From assembly GCA_005779435.1 (NCBI GenBank), contig SXJH01000106.1, forward strand, positions 1 to 8,067: a DNA stretch of 8,067 bases, written 5' to 3'. This DNA comes from Nitrosomonas sp. Lineage in GTDB: Bacteria > Pseudomonadota > Gammaproteobacteria > Burkholderiales > Nitrosomonadaceae. Made by a program: the position numbers and the translations under genes. A model generated the notes under the pieces. It had not been told where the DNA came from. It made no database searches and saw only the letters and a program-made list of their open reading frames with translations. Positions 1 to 5,912 of this stretch are shown here, piece by piece (within the stretch, counting starts at the first letter, position 1; each line of letters opens with the position of its first letter).

Positions 1-118
1 CCAGTTTCAGCGCTTCGTATAATTCGTTCGGTACGCTCGGTATGTTCCCAGCCTGAACCGTCCCTAACATCAGCATCCCCAGCAACGCTAAGAATACCAA
101 CCATGGCTTTCCTCTCAT
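1..118 (-). CDS. Exported protein of unknown function, N-terminal part only (runs off the left edge)
   Basis: The reading frame opens at the ATG whose first base is 118 and continues leftward without a stop to the window edge, giving 39 residues. The first 23 residues (MRGKPWLVFLALLGMLMLGT, then VQA) look like a Sec signal peptide: basic start, a long Leu/Met-rich core and a V-Q-A site before Gly24. The mature part visible is only GNIPSVPNELYEALKL, too little to assign a family. The start is well supported by AAGGAGG at 124-130, five bases before the ATG. The gene is 141 bp downstream of rpsT on the same strand, with its own weak promoter and a Fur-box-like sequence between them. A periplasmic or outer-membrane location is inferred from the signal peptide. 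Function is unknown. Confidence 0.7.
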   Translation of the reverse strand, partial: MRGKPWLVFLALLGMLMLGTVQAGNIPSVPNELYEALKL

Positions 119-123
119 CTCTC

Positions 124-130
124 CCTCCTT
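124..130 (-). promoter_or_regulatory. Strong Shine-Dalgarno site of the partial exported-protein gene
   Basis: AAGGAGG on the minus strand lies five bases upstream of the ATG at 118. It is a near-perfect anti-16S complement and decides that start. It is stronger than the sites of most pilus genes in this window, suggesting efficient translation. Confidence 0.8.
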
Positions 131-150
131 TGGGTTTCTATTTTTGGATT

Positions 151-194
151 TATTATTATTCTCATAATCTACAATTGCTTTTGTATTTCACCAA
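151..194 (-). promoter_or_regulatory. Weak candidate promoter with an overlapping Fur-box-like sequence
   Basis: On the minus strand TTGGTG (189-194) and TAGATT (166-171) are 17 bases apart and could be -35 and -10 elements, matching consensus at about 3/6 and 4/6. The 19-mer at 151-169, GATTATGAGAATAATAATA, matches the classical 19-bp Fur box (GATAATGATAATCATTATC) at 14 of 19 positions by hand comparison. It would overlap the -10 and start site, as a Fur repressor site should. The stretch is AT-rich, so a chance match is a real possibility. Confidence 0.3.
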
Positions 195-249
195 TCAAAC
201 TTACTTGCTCAGTACTGTTTGCTAATCGCGATGCCGATACAACTTCCAC

Positions 250-277
250 AAAAACAAAATTAATGCATCAGCTTAAT
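250..277 (-). terminator. Weak possible terminator at the end of rpsT
   Basis: On the minus strand ATTAAGC and GCATTAAT can form a seven-pair stem with one bulged A and a TGAT loop, followed by TTTGTTTTT. The stem overlaps the last codons and the stop of rpsT and is mostly A-T, so it would be weak. I see no better hairpin between rpsT and the next gene, so read-through is possible. Confidence 0.22.
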
Positions 278-523
278 AGCAGCAGCCAGTCGGCTTTTAT
301 ACCGCGCAGCCTTATTTTTGTGAATAATGCCCTTACCGGCAATTGAATCGACAGTACTGGCCGCGCCACTGAACAAATCCTGAGCCGCCGCCTTATTTGA
401 CGATTCTATCGCCTTCCTTACCGATTTAACCGCAGTGCGCAACTTAGACCGCAAACTCACATTGTGCGCTCTTCGTTTGATAGCTTGCCTTGCCCTTTTC
501 TTTGCCTGAGCACTATTAGCCAT
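260..523 (-). CDS. rpsT: 30S ribosomal protein S20 (bS20)
   Basis: This 87-residue, very Lys/Arg/Ala-rich protein is full length for bS20, a primary-binding protein that contacts the 5' domain of 16S rRNA in the small subunit. The start MANSAQAKKRARQAIKRR and the C-terminal KGIIHKNKAARYKSRLAAA are the family hallmarks. The protein is expected to be almost wholly helical with no membrane segment. The start at 523 is ATG preceded by AAGGA (529-533) with a five-base gap; E. coli rpsT instead uses a UUG start. It lies downstream of the pilus operon on the same strand, but a good promoter at 561-589 gives it independent transcription with a leader of about 30 nt. Nothing in the protein looks altered. 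Confidence 0.98.
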   Translation of the reverse strand: MANSAQAKKRARQAIKRRAHNVSLRSKLRTAVKSVRKAIESSNKAAAQDLFSGAASTVDSIAGKGIIHKNKAARYKSRLAAAIKLMH

Positions 524-560
524 AATATTCCTTAATAAACTTTACGTGTAAAATCTGAGG

Positions 561-589
561 ATGATACTTACTTTTATGCGGCTTTGCAA
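561..589 (-). promoter_or_regulatory. Sigma70-type promoter of rpsT
   Basis: On the minus strand a -35 element TTGCAA (584-589) and a -10 element TATCAT (561-566, five of six consensus bases) are separated by exactly 17 bases. Transcription would start near 553-555 and give a short leader of about 30 nt before the rpsT ATG at 523. It sits in the 104-bp gap after fimT, so rpsT does not depend on the pilus operon. Confidence 0.7.
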
Positions 590-590
590 G

Positions 591-613
591 AATTGTGTGG
601 CGTTACACAACGC
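591..613 (-). other. Two mutually exclusive small hairpins after fimT, possible weak transcription end
   Basis: Just past the fimT stop the RNA could pair TTGTGT with ACACAA (605-610 with 593-598, six pairs, six-base loop) or GCGTT with AACGC (609-613 with 600-604, five pairs, four-base loop). There is no proper U-run after either; only AATTCTTG follows. They could slow polymerase, but I would not call a true intrinsic terminator. Confidence 0.2.
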
Positions 614-627
614 AACCGGAAGACATC

Positions 628-1206
628 CTAAGAACACGTATTTATCTTGGCGATACGCGATCTGCCGCTGCCGCTTAAAATTATCTCTCGCCCATTGCCG
701 GCAGGTGCGGGCGCTGCCGGGCACAATGTAATCGTACCGGCCTGAAACCCGCCACTCTTCAGCTTTGTCATTCCTTGCGGATCATAAGAAATATAGCTGC
801 TCACACTGGAATTTCCGACAAAACTAAAACCCGATGACAAAGCTGGCATAACCGTAATAAGCTGCTCATCGGCATTGATACTGCCGCTATTATCCGTATC
901 CGCGAAAACAATCCAGCCTTGATTCCAACCCCCGGTGCTTGCACAAGTCGTACCATCGGAACTCTTGCAAATCGCAACGCGAGAATTGCGTTTTATCGCC
1001 TCCGATCTCGCCAATGCCAGATGCGAAAACATGGTGTTGGCATAGCTGCTTAACTGGGTATTCGCCGTAAATTGACTGAACGACGGCACCCCGACCGCCA
1101 GCAAAATAGTGAGTACCGACATAGCCACCAACAACTCGATCAATGTCATGCCGCAGCAATCCGGAATCTTTCGAGCGACAAGGGGGATCATTTTCGGTTT
1201 AATCAT
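628..1206 (-). CDS. fimT: FimT/FimU/GspH-family minor pseudopilin
   Basis: A 192-residue pseudopilin. The prepilin leader ends at Gly19, followed by MTLIELLVAMSVLTILLAVG, a typical N-terminal helix with Glu at mature position 5 (E24) and Met rather than Phe at +1. The GspH/FimT pattern follows: LALARSEAIKRNSRVAIC (about 63-80), GWNQGWIVFADTDNSG (93-108) then DEQLI, and a C-terminal beta region ending GSGRSRIAKINTC. The GRSR at 181-184 fits the GRxR motif reported for DNA-binding FimT. Cysteines at 80, 88, 162 and 191 could pair. The ATG at 1206 is chosen because AGGA (1210-1213) precedes it and it follows the pilY1 stop by five bases; a TTG at 1230 in frame has no such site, and Met6 is an unsupported alternative. 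It is the last gene of the operon. Roles: priming of pilus assembly (FimU-like) or DNA uptake (FimT-like). Confidence 0.9.
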   Translation of the reverse strand: MIKPKMIPLVARKIPDCCGMTLIELLVAMSVLTILLAVGVPSFSQFTANTQLSSYANTMFSHLALARSEAIKRNSRVAICKSSDGTTCASTGGWNQGWIVFADTDNSGSINADEQLITVMPALSSGFSFVGNSSVSSYISYDPQGMTKLKSGGFQAGTITLCPAAPAPAGNGREIILSGSGRSRIAKINTCS

Positions 1207-1209
1207 TTT

Positions 1210-1214
1210 TCCTA
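1210..1214 (-). promoter_or_regulatory. fimT ribosome binding site overlapping the pilY1 stop codon
   Basis: The pilY1 stop TAG (1212-1214) is part of TAGGA, whose AGGA lies three bases upstream of the fimT ATG at 1206. Ribosomes ending on pilY1 would therefore sit on the fimT initiation site, which implies translational coupling and decides the fimT start. Confidence 0.6.
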
Positions 1215-4200
1215 ATGCTGTAAATACCAATAAACCCTGGTTTTATAGTGAGGCAATAGCGTGAGAGGGTCCGGCGATTGCCCTTCGAGAGGCGAATCTT
1301 TACCAGCCCCGATGACTACCGGCAAAGTGATATTCTGTCCCGTAGTCGGATGCTTTACCGTTACCATGCCGGATACCGGCGATGGCGACAAACCGCCGCC
1401 AGCCACCGGCACAAATTTTGTCGCGCCGACAGCCCTGCCGTCCATATAACCTAAGTTATACACCCGCGCTTCCCCCAAATTGGATCCGCAACTATCTTTA
1501 TCGGGCAAGACGGGCCTATGCGTACTGAAAGTAACAACCCCCAGTACTGCCACAGCGGATGTCACCACCTGCTCTCTATCATGTATGCTCCCTTCCTTAC
1601 CAAAAGGCATATACCAGCCTTTCTTATCATTCAATTGCTTTTCGGTCGGCACTACGGTGCTATCCGGATCTATCGCCAATAAAGATGTCATACATGCGAG
1701 CGCCTGCGATTGGCAATTAGCCGTTTCCGACGACCACCAGGCGGCATCGGATGCCTTGTCCTTGATCATAAAAAACGCATTGTCAACGCTGATCGTGGTT
1801 GCATGACTCAGCAAAGGATGTTCGCGATCGCCAGATCCTATCAGTATCACATTATAATCCGGCGCAACGACCACTTCCGGAGCAAACAAAAACTTCCGGT
1901 TGGCAACGCCGCCGGGGCAATCGGTTGTACTGCATCCGAGCGATGCGATTTTCGTAATCGTCCACCCGGATGGCGGCGCAGAGCCTATCGTGATACGGTA
2001 AACATTTCCACCGGTATCGGCTGCATAAGCGTAATCGGCCAATCCGGTCAGTATATTGCGCACAACCGTGACATCGCCCGCCACGCTGCGATCCGTTGGC
2101 AGCGAAGCAAGCACCGCGCCGCTATTGGCATCCAATACAAAAATCCTATTTCCCTTGGGGGCGGTGCACGTATTCAAATCATTGCCGTTTTGCCCGTCTT
2201 CGCAAGTATCGTATCCTCCCCCGAAAATAAGCAGCGGCAGCGGTGTTGCTCCGGAGACATAGCCCGCCGCTTTAAAACTCATCGCAGCCGACCAAGTTTG
2301 CCCGATGTCAGCCAATTCCACCGAAGTACAGCCGACATCGTCGGTTAAATTCGGACAACCCTGACGCCATTTCAAACTCGGCGACTCGGGCGCACTGGCA
2401 TCGAACGCATAAATCATCCGCCCGCCACGCCGCTGTGTCGCATATATCCAGGAGGTAGCCCCGTCTCTATAGGCCGTGATGCGCCCATCGAAAAAATAAG
2501 GTTTTGCGGTTGCATCCCCCACGCTGGGCAGCGTGATCGCAGGGCTGTTGTCGTAAAGACGCTTGAGTTTCCCGTAATGTTCGGGAGCAATGAATGACCA
2601 TAATTCGCTGCCTGGCGCATGCGCTCCGATGTTAGTCGATTGATTACCGTTAATGGCGCGCAGCATGCCGTCTCCCGCACCGTAAAATACGACCACGCCG
2701 ATACTCCCGCCATAATCAACGGCGACCGGTCGCGAATGTATGATATCCGCATGCGCCGATGGCCTCATCTCGCCGGAATTGCCGTTGATATTTTCGTCCT
2801 TGAGATCCATGCCGCGCACCCAGTTGATCACATTGGCACGCTCAGTGCTATTGGCGGCATTCAATAGCGCAGCCGTTATTGCAGCATTGTCCGCATCGAA
2901 ATTTGTGAGGCCTGCGCAACCGCTCGGATCGCAGGTTTTTACGATACGGGACGAAGGATTGGCGCTGCGCAACAAATGCCCTGCCGCGCCCTTCTCCACG
3001 ATATCGCCGTCCGGGGTATTGGATTGCTCAGAACCTGCAACTGCCGCACATAATCCTTGGGGAGAAAAAGACCAATAGGTATCCATATTCGCCGTACTGG
3101 GCGTCCAGAAACTTCTGGCGCATTGCGTGACGAATCCGGTATTTTTATTGATCGCCGCTACGCCATCGGCGTCGGCCAGATAGAGTTCTATTTTATTGCC
3201 CGCCAAGCTCGCCTTCAATTGATATTGCTTAAGATTCCCTGTCCATCGCGGACTGGCGTTCGCATCGGGGCGAAACATTCCAACAAAAACCTGATTCAAA
3301 TAAGTATCTTGCGTATTGACACCGACCGGCAAGCTCACTGAGGAAAACACACTATTGACCGCCTGTATCTCAGAAAAAATTTGTTTGAGCGCGTTGGTAA
3401 TCTGAACGCCATGATCGACCGAGGAATTCACCGAAAAATATTTCCCTTTCCCCTGCGTTGCCATGCTTTTCAAAAGCGCGGTGAAACCGGGGCCTTGACC
3501 TGTCGGAATAGGATCGACATCAACGGTATACGTGGTTATCTTAGGATAGCTGGACGCCATAAACCGCGCCCATTCGTCTCCCGCCCCGGATTGCGAACCG
3601 CTGGGGGAAAGCGCAATCTCGGTTACCTTTCCTCCCGCAGCAGCCAGTTTGCTGTTAGCCAACGACGTATCCGAACTATTGTCCTGCACCGGGCCGTTAC
3701 TGATATAGATAATAAAATTCTTCTGGCATCCCGAGGTTACTGGACTCTCATATCCCGTATCGCTTGCCGAAGTAAAAGCATTGCCGCTATGCGCATAAAC
3801 CGCTTTGGATGCCGAAGTGCCGTATGTATTCCCAGTAAAATCCCGCTTGTTTTTGTTATGTCCTGCATACGCATTCTGTCCCGCAAAATAATAGTATGCT
3901 TCCGCCATGGTTAAACCCAGCTTGCCGTTATTCGATTTATCCCCCAGCACATTCAGACTATTAACCAAATTCTGATAGAGCGGCTTGGTATCGGCATCCA
4001 TCAAACGCACCGCAGCGCGCACATAGCCGCCATCCGGATTGCCGTTCCCCGATCCCGTTTCGCTAAACATCATCAGTCCTACCCTGAACTTACCGACATC
4101 CAATCCATTCAATACTGAGGATAGCGCGGCTATCTCATTGACAAACGCATTATTCCAGTTCGCCGTATTATCCAAAACAATCAGCACATTAGGGATATCT

Positions 4201-4316
4201 GCAGCGCTCACGGGAGCGACTCCGGTGAATAAATCGATATCGTCTGCCGCAGAAGTTCGGCTAAATACCATCAAAACGATAGCAACCAGTAAGCAGCCTT
4301 TTAATGATGATCGCAT
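1212..4316 (-). CDS. pilY1: PilY1 family type IV pilus tip adhesin/biogenesis protein
   Basis: A 1034-residue secreted protein, somewhat shorter than P. aeruginosa PilY1 (about 1160). Residues 1-23 are a Sec signal peptide ending TSA before ADDIDLF. Residues about 41-330 form a von Willebrand A-like domain opening NVLIVLDNTANW; its metal site reads D49-N-T-A-N53, a variant of DxSxS. The C-terminal half (about 520-1034) is the PilY1 beta-propeller: IIHSRPVAVDY (525-535), VVFYGAGDGMLRAING (542-557), LIFGGGYDTCED (696-707), KGNRIFVLDA (721-730), YAYAADTGGNVYRI (762-775), and the end KTRVYWYLQ. The canonical calcium loop before AADTGGN is degenerate (see findings). The start at 4316 is supported by GGAGG (4322-4326), five bases upstream, and by the signal peptide it gives; an in-frame GTG at 4370 would bury that signal. 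It begins 22 bases after pilX. Known role of the family: pilus tip adhesion, surface sensing and control of retraction. Confidence 0.96.
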   Translation of the reverse strand: MRSSLKGCLLVAIVLMVFSRTSAADDIDLFTGVAPVSAADIPNVLIVLDNTANWNNAFVNEIAALSSVLNGLDVGKFRVGLMMFSETGSGNGNPDGGYVRAAVRLMDADTKPLYQNLVNSLNVLGDKSNNGKLGLTMAEAYYYFAGQNAYAGHNKNKRDFTGNTYGTSASKAVYAHSGNAFTSASDTGYESPVTSGCQKNFIIYISNGPVQDNSSDTSLANSKLAAAGGKVTEIALSPSGSQSGAGDEWARFMASSYPKITTYTVDVDPIPTGQGPGFTALLKSMATQGKGKYFSVNSSVDHGVQITNALKQIFSEIQAVNSVFSSVSLPVGVNTQDTYLNQVFVGMFRPDANASPRWTGNLKQYQLKASLAGNKIELYLADADGVAAINKNTGFVTQCARSFWTPSTANMDTYWSFSPQGLCAAVAGSEQSNTPDGDIVEKGAAGHLLRSANPSSRIVKTCDPSGCAGLTNFDADNAAITAALLNAANSTERANVINWVRGMDLKDENINGNSGEMRPSAHADIIHSRPVAVDYGGSIGVVVFYGAGDGMLRAINGNQSTNIGAHAPGSELWSFIAPEHYGKLKRLYDNSPAITLPSVGDATAKPYFFDGRITAYRDGATSWIYATQRRGGRMIYAFDASAPESPSLKWRQGCPNLTDDVGCTSVELADIGQTWSAAMSFKAAGYVSGATPLPLLIFGGGYDTCEDGQNGNDLNTCTAPKGNRIFVLDANSGAVLASLPTDRSVAGDVTVVRNILTGLADYAYAADTGGNVYRITIGSAPPSGWTITKIASLGCSTTDCPGGVANRKFLFAPEVVVAPDYNVILIGSGDREHPLLSHATTISVDNAFFMIKDKASDAAWWSSETANCQSQALACMTSLLAIDPDSTVVPTEKQLNDKKGWYMPFGKEGSIHDREQVVTSAVAVLGVVTFSTHRPVLPDKDSCGSNLGEARVYNLGYMDGRAVGATKFVPVAGGGLSPSPVSGMVTVKHPTTGQNITLPVVIGAGKDSPLEGQSPDPLTLLPHYKTRVYWYLQH

Positions 4317-4321
4317 TGCCC

Positions 4322-4326
4322 CCTCC
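4322..4326 (-). promoter_or_regulatory. pilY1 ribosome binding site
   Basis: GGAGG within TGGAGGGGGCA on the minus strand stands five bases before the ATG at 4316, in the 22-bp gap after pilX. It settles the start that yields a clean signal peptide and argues against the upstream GTG at 4370, which lies inside pilX. Confidence 0.75.
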
Positions 4327-4338
4327 ACTTTGGATTTT

Positions 4339-4845
4339 TTATGAATAACATGCCGATAATAAATACTCACTGATCGTTAATTGTTTGCCAATGCCTTGTC
4401 GGGCTACTGCCGATGCGCCGGTTGCCTGACTATAGGCCGTCGCTTCGATCTCCCATAACGTCATGTAATAGGGCAGATTGGCTACATTGCCAAGCTCGCC
4501 GCTTAGACTTACAGGGGCAGCCGGAATCAGCGTAGCCTTCAGACATGTCGGAGCCTTAATGCTGACGACATAATCGATCGTATTATCTCGATCGATATCG
4601 ATGTCTACAGTTGCGGGATAGTTTGCCGAATCGATTGCGGCAAAATTGATATTGATCGTTTGTTCAATGGCTATCCTTGCCGCAGCAATCGCTTCATTGC
4701 GAAACTGCATGTTTCCGGCCGCCTTGAGATTTCCTCCGCTCAACGAAAAAGCGGATAGCATCATCATTGTGATAGCGACCAGCATAATCAATCCGACCAC
4801 CAAGGTGGCGCCATTTTGCTTTGAAAAATCACGTCCATGCTTCAT
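4339..4845 (-). CDS. pilX: Minor pilin PilX (PilX_N-type)
   Basis: A 168-residue protein with a short basic leader MKHGRDFSKQNG, then ATLVVGLIMLVAITMMMLSA as the membrane helix and SGGNLKAAGNMQFRNEAIAAARIAIEQ (37-62), the PilX N-terminal signature. Cleavage is expected after Gly12. Mature position 5 is Val17, not Glu, as is usual for PilX and the analogous GspK. An acidic stretch VDIDIDRDNTIDY (80-92) precedes a globular part with YYMTLWEIEATAYSQATGASAVARQGI (126-152). Only Cys101 and Cys166 are present and could pair. The ATG at 4845 overlaps the pilW stop (ATGA) and has a strong AGGAGAG seven bases upstream. PilX is a minor pilin of the priming complex with PilV, PilW and PilY1 and is needed for efficient pilus assembly in characterised species. 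Confidence 0.94.
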   Translation of the reverse strand: MKHGRDFSKQNGATLVVGLIMLVAITMMMLSAFSLSGGNLKAAGNMQFRNEAIAAARIAIEQTININFAAIDSANYPATVDIDIDRDNTIDYVVSIKAPTCLKATLIPAAPVSLSGELGNVANLPYYMTLWEIEATAYSQATGASAVARQGIGKQLTISEYLLSACYS

Positions 4846-5912
4846 GGTTTTTCTCTCCTACCCGCCTGATTGACCAAATGGACATAGCCGGTATATACAT
4901 GACGCGTAAAACCATCGTTAAAAGGCCCCAGCGTAATCGACCCCAGCCGATAGGTTTTATTGTCGGTATATCCGGAAGAAGCTTCGAGGTTGCGCGCCAG
5001 CACATGCACTTGCACCGCCACCACATTGGCCCAATCCAGTGCCGCACACAACGCGCAATCGTCAAATACATCCGCGACGCCGTCGTCATCCAGATCCCGT
5101 CCGTATTCAAACTTAACGCTTTGCACACCTTCGATCACAGGCTGCGCCGATTGCATAATGACATCGCCGCCGCTCTTGTCGAAGTCGGCGCGCATAAAGG
5201 TGGGAATGCCGTCTCCCGCAGCGACCGAATAATTTCGCACATAAAACATGGACACGCGCAATTTGCGCCGATCGGCAACCGTTGTGCAATTCTTTTTATA
5301 TACTGTCATACCGGGTGTACCCAACACCGGCGTATCTTCGGCGCTCGCAACATAATTGGCATGACCGGTATCCCCGCACATCTGGTTTTGCAGATACAAC
5401 TTAGCTTCGTCGTAATCTTCACAACCCACTGCGCCGGCGACACAGGTCGAGGCGTAGCGGATCACCAGCACATCGGAATCCGGCTGCGGGTTGGTCACAA
5501 TGCCTGAACACTCGACCGGCAAAGCATTTCCTGCCGCGTAACCTTGCACCGGAATGAGAAACATATCGCTTATATAGCCAGCATCCCACGTAGAAAATGC
5601 AACGCATGGATTGGGCACCTCCACAGGCGGAGATATCGATGGCGAAGACGGCATATGCGTATCCCAGAAACCGGCATGCCACAATTCATGCTGCAAAAGT
5701 TGCATGACAAACCGGCCGTTTTCAATTTGCCGGTTCATTTTTGCCAATTCCGCATTGCTCCTGGTTAAGTCGACATAAAGGGCAAGCACGCCTGCCCTAA
5801 CCAGCAATCCCAATGTTATCGAGACCATCAATTCGATCAACGAAAACCCGCCTTGACATCTATTTCGGCAAACCATTCCGCTCACACCGAGTTTTGGGAG
5901 GCGATTGTTCAT
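4842..5912 (-). CDS. pilW: Minor pilin PilW
   Basis: A 356-residue pseudopilin, in the usual size range for PilW. The leader ends at Gly22, followed by FSLIELMVSITLGLLVRAGVLALYVDL with Glu at mature position 5 (E27), then NRQIENGRFVMQLLQHELWHAGFWD (60-84), the PilW signature. A large globular part carries nine further cysteines and the loop DLDDDGVAD (273-281), a DxDxDGxxD calcium-type pattern. The start at 5912 shares an ATGA with the pilV stop; no clear ribosome site precedes it, so coupling is likely. An internal ATG at 5876 would give a ten-residue leader MVCRNRCQGG, more typical in length, and is a serious alternative. The gene overlaps pilX at its end by ATGA. In P. aeruginosa PilW acts with PilX and PilY1 in pilus priming and surface-contact signalling. 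Confidence 0.93.
   Translation of the reverse strand: MNNRLPKLGVSGMVCRNRCQGGFSLIELMVSITLGLLVRAGVLALYVDLTRSNAELAKMNRQIENGRFVMQLLQHELWHAGFWDTHMPSSPSISPPVEVPNPCVAFSTWDAGYISDMFLIPVQGYAAGNALPVECSGIVTNPQPDSDVLVIRYASTCVAGAVGCEDYDEAKLYLQNQMCGDTGHANYVASAEDTPVLGTPGMTVYKKNCTTVADRRKLRVSMFYVRNYSVAAGDGIPTFMRADFDKSGGDVIMQSAQPVIEGVQSVKFEYGRDLDDDGVADVFDDCALCAALDWANVVAVQVHVLARNLEASSGYTDNKTYRLGSITLGPFNDGFTRHVYTGYVHLVNQAGRREKP
4853..4859 (-). promoter_or_regulatory. pilX ribosome binding site inside the end of pilW
   Basis: AGGAGAG on the minus strand lies seven bases before the pilX ATG (4845) and inside the last codons of pilW. It is one of the strongest sites in the operon, so pilX can initiate on its own besides coupling through the ATGA overlap. 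Confidence 0.7.

Noticed and set aside
542..724. 60-codon minus-strand frame spanning the end of fimT and the rpsT promoter
   Set aside because: It overlaps fimT in another frame and covers the rpsT promoter; no ribosome site and no recognisable protein.
1710..2348. Open frame of 212 codons on the plus strand opposite pilY1, with other plus-strand frames at 3381-3914, 3057-3341 and 2740-3078
   Set aside because: They lie wholly inside the well-supported pilY1 on the other strand, have no recognisable domains, contain runs of Arg, Cys and Ile typical of shadow translation, and have no convincing ribosome site.
4317..4370. Upstream GTG start for pilY1 at 4370
   Set aside because: It would add 18 residues before the signal peptide and overlap pilX; the ATG at 4316 has a strong ribosome site and a clean signal peptide.
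4573..4596. Eight-base inverted repeat with eight-base loop inside pilX
   Set aside because: It is explained by repeated Ile-Asp codons giving ATCGAT palindromes; no sign of regulatory use.
4821..5507. 228-codon plus-strand frame opposite pilW
   Set aside because: Antisense shadow rich in His, Arg and Ile with no domain; pilW on the minus strand has a full family signature.
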